Source: Bacteroidales bacterium UBA5621 (lineage in GTDB: Bacteria > Bacteroidota > Bacteroidia > Bacteroidales > VadinHA17). From it: a stretch of DNA of 15,275 nt. Position 1 is the stretch's first letter. Every line of letters starts with the position of its first letter. Location of the stretch: contig DIKJ01000170.1 in assembly GCA_002424525.1 (NCBI GenBank), forward strand, positions 1 to 15,275, read 5' to 3'. Below, one piece after another: positions 1 to 6,761 of the stretch. The position numbers and the translations under genes were made by a program. The notes below the pieces were generated by a model. It did not search any database, was not told the DNA's origin, and worked only from the letters and a program-made list of their open reading frames with translations.

Positions 1-2802
1 GAAACAGGGAACAGGATCAGGGCAGGTGCAGGGGAGTATCCTGTTGTCGATGGTGATACAATCTATTTCTCAGGGAACAGCATTACTGCCGCTCTGCTTA
101 ACAGCGAGAAAATTCTTGATACCCTATGGACGATCGATGTTCCGGCAACCGGCGACATGATAAAGGCGGGGAATATCCTTTACAGCGCTGATTCAGAAGG
201 AATAAATGCTGTCCGCCTGGTTCACGGCACAAAACCTGAGGTGATCTGGCGCTACCCTTCAGACAGGAGTATTCAACGCCTTGTCGTATCCTGCGGGAAA
301 CTGATTGCCGTATCTGACGATGGGACAATTCAGGTTTTCGGAGAGACTCCGGGCGCACAACCGGTTAACCTGAAAAGAAACCGGGAACCTGCCGGCTCCA
401 TTCTGCCTGGCGCAGGGAAAATAATCAGAACATCGCGAACCAGGGAGGGCTATGCCCTGCTTTTCGGGAAAGTAAAGAAAGGACTCCTCCAAAGAATGAT
501 ATCAAAGACGTCGCTTCATATTACTGTTTATGGGAACAACATCAACGAAGTCGAACTATTAAGGGCCCATTTTGACAAAAAGGGAATAAAGACGGACCGC
601 CTCTCTTTTCTGATCTTTAATGAAGATACCTTTCTTTCACTTCCTAAGTATTTTTCATCCCTGACCATAATAAATGACAAATCATTTTTAAAAGATATTG
701 ACGCTGTTAAGCTTAAACAACTGTACGAATCTGTGAGGCCTTACGATGGCAGGATCTGGGTTCGGGCAGGCAGAAGGGAGAGGGTGCAGTTATTTGAAAC
801 AGCTGAAAAGGCTGGAATTCAGGGAGCAGAGTTAAGAAAAGGCATGCGTTATGCCATGGTGTCGCGGACCGGAGCCCTGGAGGGATCATCCCCGTGGACC
901 CACAATAACGGGGATATAGCAAATACACTGAAATCGGACGATGACCTCGTAAAAGCCCCGCTCGGCATACTGTGGTTTGGTGGAAACTCCAATATGGATG
1001 TTTTGCCGCGGCACGGGCACGGCCCGGGAGAACAGGTAGTGGACGGCCGCCTAATTATAGAGGGTATCAGCAGTATCAGCGCACGGGATGTTTATACGGG
1101 AAGGGTGCTCTGGAAGCGGGAGTTTGAAAAACTGATCGATGATTCCTGGCTGGTCTATTATGACGAGACATATGACGAAGAGAACCCTCTCGATACGAAA
1201 TACAATCAGGTACATCTGCCAGGAGCCAATGCCAGGGGAACAAATTTTATAGCTACCAGGGAATACGTATACCTTATCGAGGGGAACAACTGCAACCTTA
1301 TCGACATCAGGACCGGGGAGCTGAAAAAAGTCTTCTCCACAGGCGATGACGAAACGCGGGAACTTGGTTATATCGGGGTTTATGAGGACCTGCTGATCCT
1401 TGGTAACAATTTTGCCGAATTCCCCGGACTGGAAGGTGACTCTGTGATAATTAAAAACCCGAAGTTTACCGATTACAATATTACTGCCAGCAGGGAGCTT
1501 ATTGTGATGAACCGCTTCACAGGAAAGAGACTCTGGAGTATCCCTGCCAACCATGGGTTTATCCATAATTCAGTTATTGCCGGGGATGACAGGCTTTTCT
1601 GCCTTGATAAGCTTCCTCAATATCTCGAGACAAGGAATCGCAGAAGGGGAGAAGCTCAGCCTGTGGGCTCCAGGATGCTTTGCCTGGATATCAGAACAGG
1701 CGAAAAGATATTTGAGATGGAAGAGGATATCTTCGGGACCTGGCTTGGCTATTCAGCCGGACATAAGCTCCTGTTGCAGGCCACGCGTCCTTCGCGCGAT
1801 ATGCTCAACGGTGAGGAAGGGAACAGGATGATAGCATATAATGCCCTTACCATGAAAAAAATCTGGGACAAGAACATCAGATATGCCAATCCTCCGATCA
1901 TACACAATGACAGGATCTATACCAACGGAGAGGGATTTGGCCTTCTAACAGGTGATCCGCTGGTTGAAAACGATCCGATAACAGGTGAAGAACTCAAATG
2001 GAGTTTTAAAAAAGAATATGGTTGTGGTATTGTGGCCGCCAGTGAGCATCTTCTGACATTCCGTTCTGCATCCGCAGGATTTGTCAATCTCGGGTTGTTC
2101 GAAGGGACAGCCAGTCTGGGCGGATGGAAACCCGGATGCTCGACAAATCTGATTGTAGCTGATGGAGTCCTGAATTCTCCCGACTATACCAGAACCTGCC
2201 AGTGTCCCTATCAGAATCAGACTTCCCTGGCACTGATCCATATGCCATGGATGACTTACTGGACTAACAGCAACTACATCTGGAACGGGAAACAGATTCA
2301 GAAACTCGGACTGAACTTCAATGCTCCCGGCGACCGGAGCTCAGATGAGAATATATTATGGCTTGAATACCCTGTCGTGGGCGGAGCTTCACCCGAGATA
2401 CCGGTGAAAATTGATACTGTCAACTATTTCAGGATCAGAAAGGAACCCACCTCGGTCATTTCGGAAAGCACTCCCTGGATAAGCGCCAGTGCCATTGGTG
2501 GCATCAGATCTTTTGAAATTGCACTCTCCGCAGACAGCCACGTTCCGGAGGCCACATATAAAGTTAATCTCTATTTCTCCGAGCTTGAAGACAGGAAGGG
2601 AGGGGAACGCATTTTTAATATTGGAATACAGGGCAAAACGTTGCTTGAAAACCTTGATATTGCGGCTGAAGCGGGCAGGTGTGACAGGGAGATTGTTAAA
2701 TCATTCGGGGGAATTAAAGCAGGCAAATCGATTAAGATCGACCTTACACCAGTTAAAGGAAATACGATCATCTCAGGTGTTGAGATAATTATGGAGGGTT
2801 AA
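1..2802 (+). CDS. PQQ-type beta-propeller protein with degenerate methyltransferase-like insert and C-terminal malectin-like domain (5' partial)
   Basis: The reading frame is open from base 1, so the start and any signal peptide lie outside the window; 933 residues are visible. Repeated blade motifs of the form D-x-x-T-G-x-x-x-W (e.g. VYTGRVLWKRE, NRFTGKRLWSI, DIRTGEKIFEM) mark a PQQ/quinoprotein-like propeller. Residues about 147-287 interrupt it with a Rossmann-like segment: a G-rich turn (GYALLFGKVKKG, 150-161), a strand, a helix, and a late RPYDGRIWV strand, resembling a SAM methyltransferase without a good GxGxG. The propeller resumes at WTHNNGD (299) and LWFGG...LPRHGHGP (324-342). A C-Q-C motif sits at 733-735. 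Residues about 805-933 resemble a malectin carbohydrate-binding domain. From memory, propellers with an inserted methyltransferase-like segment are common in Planctomycetes. An extracytoplasmic location is inferred. The next gene starts 6 bases downstream at the earliest, so co-transcription is likely. Function unknown. Confidence 0.85.
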   Translation, partial: ETGNRIRAGAGEYPVVDGDTIYFSGNSITAALLNSEKILDTLWTIDVPATGDMIKAGNILYSADSEGINAVRLVHGTKPEVIWRYPSDRSIQRLVVSCGKLIAVSDDGTIQVFGETPGAQPVNLKRNREPAGSILPGAGKIIRTSRTREGYALLFGKVKKGLLQRMISKTSLHITVYGNNINEVELLRAHFDKKGIKTDRLSFLIFNEDTFLSLPKYFSSLTIINDKSFLKDIDAVKLKQLYESVRPYDGRIWVRAGRRERVQLFETAEKAGIQGAELRKGMRYAMVSRTGALEGSSPWTHNNGDIANTLKSDDDLVKAPLGILWFGGNSNMDVLPRHGHGPGEQVVDGRLIIEGISSISARDVYTGRVLWKREFEKLIDDSWLVYYDETYDEENPLDTKYNQVHLPGANARGTNFIATREYVYLIEGNNCNLIDIRTGELKKVFSTGDDETRELGYIGVYEDLLILGNNFAEFPGLEGDSVIIKNPKFTDYNITASRELIVMNRFTGKRLWSIPANHGFIHNSVIAGDDRLFCLDKLPQYLETRNRRRGEAQPVGSRMLCLDIRTGEKIFEMEEDIFGTWLGYSAGHKLLLQATRPSRDMLNGEEGNRMIAYNALTMKKIWDKNIRYANPPIIHNDRIYTNGEGFGLLTGDPLVENDPITGEELKWSFKKEYGCGIVAASEHLLTFRSASAGFVNLGLFEGTASLGGWKPGCSTNLIVADGVLNSPDYTRTCQCPYQNQTSLALIHMPWMTYWTNSNYIWNGKQIQKLGLNFNAPGDRSSDENILWLEYPVVGGASPEIPVKIDTVNYFRIRKEPTSVISESTPWISASAIGGIRSFEIALSADSHVPEATYKVNLYFSELEDRKGGERIFNIGIQGKTLLENLDIAAEAGRCDREIVKSFGGIKAGKSIKIDLTPVKGNTIISGVEIIMEG

Positions 2803-2847
2803 CTAAAAATGGTATTGCCCTGCAGTCCTGAAAAGACTAAGGAACAG

Positions 2848-3639
2848 ATGAGAAGAATAAAATATATCAGGATAATTGTACTGGCCGGGGCAATAAGCCT
2901 GGCGTGCACGACGAAGGTATCGGAATGGATGCTCCTGAACTCTGAACCCGCTCAGTACACGCTCGTTTATATGCATGCCGGAACTGTTACCCCTGCCGTC
3001 CGACAGCAGAATACCGCACTGTCGGCCAGTCTGCAATCAACCAATATACAGTTCAGGAGTGTACAAAGAGAGGAAGCTGAAAATCCGTATTATGCCCTCT
3101 ATTATAAAAACAGACTCTTTTCAAAATACACTGATTACAGGGAACTCGACAAACTGGCAATATCACCTCTGCGGGAGAGAATTGCCCGGGAACTGATGTC
3201 AGGCAAACTTTGCGTTTTGCTATACCTCAGATCGGATATTAAGGAGAAAGATGAAGCAGGTTTGCGGATCATTAAACAAACGGTGGCCTCATCACCCTTC
3301 AGCAAAATAATCCCGGTGATTGAACTGAGCAGAGGCAACAGGGATGAAGCACATTTTGTGTCGTTGCTCCTGAATGTGGAGAGTGATCTCAGATCAATAA
3401 GGGAGCCTATGCTGTTTGGCATCTTTGGCAGATTCACTACTCTCGAACCCCTGCTAGCAAAGGGTATTTCCGCGGAGAACATTAACCTTATGATAGATTT
3501 CCTTACTGCTGACTGCAGTTGTCTTATAAAGGATAATCTTCCAGGCATAAACATCCTCTATAAGGGCAGCTGGGAAAACCCGGCACCTGCCCTCGTAAAC
3601 CCGATACTCGACGCCAGCCCGGCATTACTGCACCGATAA
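2848..3639 (+). CDS. Probable envelope lipoprotein with C-S-C motif, unknown function
   Basis: The 263-residue product begins with a short basic n-region (MRRIKYIR), a hydrophobic core and Cys at residue 20 (AISLAC), a loose Bacteroidota-type lipobox. I chose ATG 2848 because it gives this signal peptide and has AAGGA 4 bases upstream; an in-frame ATG at 2809 would add 13 polar residues before it and is the alternative. The mature part is mixed alpha/beta. Visible marks are PLRERIARELMSGK, LCVLLYLRSD, a glycine-containing EPMLFGIFGRF (186-196), and C223-S-C225 followed by LIKDNLPGINIL. It resembles, from memory, uncharacterised proteins encoded beside FtsX-type permeases in Planctomycetes. 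The stop TAA is directly followed by an in-frame ATG of the next gene, so it may originally have continued into a C-terminal membrane anchor. It is probably an extracytoplasmic partner of the ABC transporter downstream. Confidence 0.75.
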   Translation: MRRIKYIRIIVLAGAISLACTTKVSEWMLLNSEPAQYTLVYMHAGTVTPAVRQQNTALSASLQSTNIQFRSVQREEAENPYYALYYKNRLFSKYTDYRELDKLAISPLRERIARELMSGKLCVLLYLRSDIKEKDEAGLRIIKQTVASSPFSKIIPVIELSRGNRDEAHFVSLLLNVESDLRSIREPMLFGIFGRFTTLEPLLAKGISAENINLMIDFLTADCSCLIKDNLPGINILYKGSWENPAPALVNPILDASPALLHR

Positions 3640-3858
3640 ATGGATCAGGATACAATTGTATATGATTCTCTTTCTGAAAGACCCCTCCCCAGGTGGCTCA
3701 CCGACCAGAGGGATGGACTGAACACATATCAGCCGGAAATGGCTGAAATGAAGGAGGACAGGTCACTGGGTGTCTCTTTTGCTGTGACCGGACTGATAAT
3801 TGTTCTTGCTGTTGCATTCCTGACAATTTATATCTTGCGAAAAAAACGTTCATTATGA
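3640..3858 (+). CDS. Small single-pass membrane protein, unknown
   Basis: This 72-residue product has a polar N-terminal stretch of about 43 residues, one hydrophobic segment (about residues 44-66, FAVTGLIIVLAVAFLTIYIL) and a basic tail RKKRSL. The positive-inside rule suggests the tail is cytoplasmic and the N-terminus outside, although no cleavable signal peptide is seen. The ATG abuts the TAA of the preceding gene in the same frame. Its own TGA overlaps the permease ATG in an ATGA arrangement, suggesting translational coupling. It could be a separate small subunit of the ABC complex, or the severed C-terminal anchor of the upstream lipoprotein. No family is recognised. The context, not the sequence, argues that it is real. 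Confidence 0.6.
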   Translation: MDQDTIVYDSLSERPLPRWLTDQRDGLNTYQPEMAEMKEDRSLGVSFAVTGLIIVLAVAFLTIYILRKKRSL

Positions 3859-5021
3859 GTCCCTTCAGACTGGTAATAAAAGAGATATTCTACAGGAAGG
3901 TTAATTCCATTGTGATTCTGGTCACAGTCGTTATTGCCAGTACGGTGTCGGTAGCAATTTACACTCTCAGTAAGGCAAGCGAGAACGAGACCAGGAAAAT
4001 AATGAGGGAACAGGGACTTAATCTTTATATATTCCCGAAAGGCACCAGCCTTATTGATTTCTACTCAGTAAATAACCTTTCCACTTTCCCCGAAGATTAT
4101 GTCGATATGCTGGCCGAATCGAAAACTTTTGATGCCGTAAGGCACCTTACGGGCATACTTCAGGTTAAATATCCCGACTGGAAGGACCCCAATGGTTCAT
4201 CTCACCAGATTCTTCTTGCAGGATACAAGGATGAGGCGATGCAACGCTATCTTCCGAAACAGGAGATTATGGGTTACGATGTTCCGAAAGGTTCGGTCAG
4301 GATTGGCGCATTGCTGGCAAGAAACATTCCCGATGGCATGCCTTTTTCCATAACCGGTACTGATGGGTTTATGAGGGAGTTTACAATAGCTGAAAGACTC
4401 GATGAGGGAAAGGGGATGATCGATCAGGGAGTCTCTTTTAACCTGGAAGACCTTCAGCAACTTCTTGGCATGCAGGGGCAAATCAATAAGATCGAAGCGC
4501 TTGGGTGTGTCTGTCATGACGGAAGAATAAAGAATGCACGTAACCAGGTGCAGGCAATCTTCTCCGACCTCGAGGTTACAGAGATGAGTAGTATTGCTGA
4601 TGCCCGTGAGAACCAGAGACTTATGATGAATAAGTACGGGGCATTCATTATACCATTTGTCATTATCTCCTGTCTGCTTCTGACCGGACTGCTCTTTTAT
4701 CAGAACGTAAACTCCAGACGCAGGGAGATCGGCCTCATGAAAGCAATGGGAAGAGGTAACGGAACGATATTGCTAATGGTGCTTTCCAAGGCATTTATCC
4801 TGGGATTATCGGGAGGTATAGCGGGATTCTTTGCAGGAAGTCTGATTGCTGAGTATTTCGGAAAGGAGATCTTTAAATTCACTGCAATGAGTATTAAACC
4901 TTTATGGAGCCTGTTCTTATACACTCTGGTTCTGTTTCCGTTACTATGGATGATGGCAGGGTGGGCTCCGGCTCTTTATGCAACACAGGTCGATGCGGCA
5001 AAGACGTTGAATGAGGAATGA
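3855..5021 (+). CDS. ABC transporter permease, FtsX/MacB family
   Basis: The 388-residue protein has the MacB/LolC/FtsX layout. One TM segment lies near the N-terminus (about 17-38), followed by a soluble extracytoplasmic domain of about 220 residues and three C-terminal TM segments (about 262-283, 304-330 and 350-372). The motif RRREIGLMKAMG (288-299), a hallmark of the family, follows TM2 and contacts the ATPase in known structures. The extracytoplasmic domain carries C218-V-C220. Family members couple ATP hydrolysis to movements in the periplasm (lipoprotein release, efflux, peptidoglycan hydrolase control) rather than classical transport. The partner ATPase starts 3 bases after the stop. 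The start overlaps the 72-residue gene by 4 bases. The substrate is not deducible. Only one permease gene is present, so a homodimer is expected. Confidence 0.9.
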   Translation: MSPFRLVIKEIFYRKVNSIVILVTVVIASTVSVAIYTLSKASENETRKIMREQGLNLYIFPKGTSLIDFYSVNNLSTFPEDYVDMLAESKTFDAVRHLTGILQVKYPDWKDPNGSSHQILLAGYKDEAMQRYLPKQEIMGYDVPKGSVRIGALLARNIPDGMPFSITGTDGFMREFTIAERLDEGKGMIDQGVSFNLEDLQQLLGMQGQINKIEALGCVCHDGRIKNARNQVQAIFSDLEVTEMSSIADARENQRLMMNKYGAFIIPFVIISCLLLTGLLFYQNVNSRRREIGLMKAMGRGNGTILLMVLSKAFILGLSGGIAGFFAGSLIAEYFGKEIFKFTAMSIKPLWSLFLYTLVLFPLLWMMAGWAPALYATQVDAAKTLNEE

Positions 5022-5024
5022 GGA

Positions 5025-5699
5025 ATGCTGGAAGTCAGAAATATATCGAAAAAGTACAAAAAGGGTCCGGATGAATTTACTGCTCTCGACAGTGTGAGTC
5101 TGCGCATCGGAAAGGGTGAGTTTGCAGTCATAACAGGAGCGAGCGGGTCCGGCAAATCGACACTGCTCTATACAGTGGGAGGACTCATCAGGCCAGACTC
5201 AGGAGAGGTTTTGTTCGACGGAGCCGGTATTTATGATCAGAAACCGGAATTTCTGAACCGCTACAGGAAGAGGGATGTGGGGTTCATGTTTCAGCAGTTT
5301 CATCTGATGCCTTACCTGACTGTTTATGAAAACATCAGGCTTGCCTGTTATGAGAAACACCAGTTTGACAGGATAGACCAATATCTTGATAAATGCTCTC
5401 TTAAAGGACTGAAGAGGAAGTACCCCTCGGAACTCAGCGTGGGGGAGAAACAACGCACTGCTTTTATCAGGGCCATTATAGCAGATCCTGTGTTGCTCCT
5501 TGCCGATGAACCCACCGGAAATCTCGATCCGGAGAACAGCAATATACTGATGCTGATGATTGAAGAGTACAACAGGAACGGTGGTACAGTACTCCTTGTT
5601 TCGCACGACCCGGACCTGGCAAAAAATGCCGGCAGGAGCATAACCCTTCAATCCGGAAAAATTATTGATGCCGCGGCTTTACAAACGGAGCCAGAATAA
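5025..5699 (+). CDS. ABC transporter ATP-binding protein, LolD/MacB type
   Basis: This is a 224-residue nucleotide-binding subunit, normal in length for the LolD/FtsE group. Visible motifs are Walker A GASGSGKST (38-46), the Q-loop in FMFQQF (Q90), the signature LSVGEKQR (137-144), Walker B VLLLADEP (156-163), the D-loop GNLD (165-168) and the switch histidine in VSHD (H194). The signature is LSVGE rather than the consensus LSGGQ, but the catalytic residues are all present, so the protein should be active. It would sit on the cytoplasmic face and drive the FtsX-type permease encoded 3 bases upstream. The ATG follows closely spaced GAGGA sequences that can serve as a ribosome binding site. It is the last gene of the operon; no hairpin terminator is evident, and the minisatellite starts 19 bases after the stop. 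Confidence 0.93.
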   Translation: MLEVRNISKKYKKGPDEFTALDSVSLRIGKGEFAVITGASGSGKSTLLYTVGGLIRPDSGEVLFDGAGIYDQKPEFLNRYRKRDVGFMFQQFHLMPYLTVYENIRLACYEKHQFDRIDQYLDKCSLKGLKRKYPSELSVGEKQRTAFIRAIIADPVLLLADEPTGNLDPENSNILMLMIEEYNRNGGTVLLVSHDPDLAKNAGRSITLQSGKIIDAAALQTEPE

Positions 5700-5718
5700 T
5701 AAGCCACGGATTGTAATT

Positions 5719-5935
5719 CGCTCCACGCTCTACGCTCCACGCTCTACGCTCTACGCTCTACGCTCCACGCTCTACGCTCCACGCTCTACGCTCTACGCTC
5801 TACCCTCTACCCTCTACCCTCTACCCTCTACGCTCTACGCTCTACGCTCTACCCTCTACCCTCTACCCTCTACCCTCTACGCTCTACGCTCTACGCTCTA
5901 CGCTCTACGCTCTACGCTCTACGCTCTACGCTCTG
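5719..5935 (+). repeat. 31-copy heptanucleotide minisatellite
   Basis: There are thirty-one contiguous 7-bp units without any indel. Eighteen are CGCTCTA, eight CCCTCTA, four CGCTCCA, and the last is CGCTCTG. The variants are ordered: 5719-5760 and 5761-5802 are identical 42-bp blocks, then come four CCCTCTA plus three CGCTCTA (5803-5851), again four CCCTCTA (5852-5879), and seven CGCTCTA (5880-5928). The + strand is pyrimidine-rich. The array occupies most of the 315-base gap between the ABC and Hdr-like operons. The remaining flanks contain no gene; 5936-6014 holds a C-run, an AT-rich stretch and a possible promoter. The unit length is not a multiple of 3, so all + frames read the same seven-codon peptide without stops, which creates spurious ORFs. 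Confidence 0.97.
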
Positions 5936-6004
5936 ACCCCCCTACGTATAAATACCCCACTTAAAATAGGCTTTATTCTTCTTACCTGGCTCCGTTAAAT
6001 GCCT

Positions 6005-6012
6005 TACTTTTG
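6005..6012 (+). promoter_or_regulatory. Possible Bacteroidota -7 element (TAnnTTTG)
   Basis: TACTTTTG matches the Bacteroidota sigma-ABfr -7 consensus TAnnTTTG exactly. No convincing TTTG -33 element lies 19-21 bases upstream (CTTA at 5981-5984 is the best placed). Transcription would begin near 6017-6020, so the GTG start at 6015 would lie at or before the transcript start and ATG 6051 would become the likelier start of the first Hdr gene. Confidence 0.35.
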
Positions 6013-6014
6013 TT

Positions 6015-6761
6015 GTGGAAAACTATCAACAGCTAATATTCAATACCTTTATGCAGAGTTACTATGATCTGCTGATGCAGGATGTCAGATTCGAGGAGGG
6101 CCTGAATGCTTGTATGAACTGCGGGGTCTGTACAGCCATCTGTCCTGCCGCTGAGTTTTATCACTACGATCCAAGAAAACTGGTGGATATAGTCCAGACT
6201 AAAGATGACGACCAGATATCAGTCCTGCTGAAAGGTGAAGAGATCTGGTATTGCGGTGAATGCATGTCATGCAAATTACGTTGTCCCAGGGGCAATACTC
6301 CGGGGCTGGTCGTGATGGCTCTCCGCACGCTTTCACAGAAACTCGGATTCTTCACTGAGTCCGAAAAAGGACGGCAGCAATTCGCCATTAAGAGAACTGT
6401 TGGAGAGAATATTTTTAAATATGGTTACTGTGTCGCCACATACGCCGTGAACCCGGAGATGCATCTGGAGCAGGGGCCGATCTGGAAATATATTCTCGAG
6501 CATACCCGCGATGTTTTTGAACGTCTCGGAGGTAAGATTGATGAGATGGGAACAGGACCGCTGAGAAAAATTCCTGAAGATGCCAGGGAGGAGCTCAGGA
6601 AGATCTTTGACGTAACCGGAGGTACTGAATTCTTTGAGAAAATTGAAGAACACTCGAAAAGAAAAGCCTCGGAGATGGGACTCCAATTCAATAGCCATGG
6701 TGTTGATAATGAATATTTTGTGGAGGTGTATACTGCAAATAACAACACTCATACGGCTTAA
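6015..6761 (+). CDS. HdrC-like 4Fe-4S dicluster electron-transfer protein
   Basis: The 248-residue soluble protein carries two C-x2-C-x2-C-x3-C clusters: C33/C36/C39/C43 (CMNCGVCTAICPA) and C80/C83/C86/C90 (CGECMSCKLRCPRG). This is the ferredoxin-like pattern of heterodisulfide reductase subunit C, which passes electrons between HdrA and HdrB. The remaining 150 residues are helical and longer than a minimal HdrC, with HSRKRASEMG-like charged stretches near the end. The GTG at 6015 gives the longest frame; ATG 6051 (MQSYYDLL) still retains both clusters and fits the upstream promoter candidate better. The stop overlaps the HdrB-like start by one base (TAATG), so the two are likely translated together. 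A cytoplasmic location, docked to the other Hdr subunits, is inferred. Confidence 0.85.
   Translation: MENYQQLIFNTFMQSYYDLLMQDVRFEEGLNACMNCGVCTAICPAAEFYHYDPRKLVDIVQTKDDDQISVLLKGEEIWYCGECMSCKLRCPRGNTPGLVVMALRTLSQKLGFFTESEKGRQQFAIKRTVGENIFKYGYCVATYAVNPEMHLEQGPIWKYILEHTRDVFERLGGKIDEMGTGPLRKIPEDAREELRKIFDVTGGTEFFEKIEEHSKRKASEMGLQFNSHGVDNEYFVEVYTANNNTHTA

Noticed and set aside
1051..1566. 171-residue - strand ORF antisense to the propeller gene
   Set aside because: The + strand has clear propeller motifs throughout; the antisense product shows no recognisable domain.
5199..5651. 150-residue - strand ORF antisense to the ABC ATPase
   Set aside because: It lies wholly within an ATPase with all canonical motifs, so it is a shadow frame.
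5719..5935. CRISPR-like array
   Set aside because: Units are 7 bp, directly adjacent and without spacers; no cas genes are nearby.
5665..5964. 99-residue + strand ORF covering the minisatellite
   Set aside because: It starts inside the ABC ATPase gene in another frame and consists mainly of the seven-codon translation of the heptamer, which is stop-free in every + frame. It is a by-product of the repeat.
5700..6014. tRNA, riboswitch or small RNA in the intergenic gap
   Set aside because: Apart from the heptamer array and a possible -7 box, I see no cloverleaf, conserved aptamer-like core or hairpin plus T-run.
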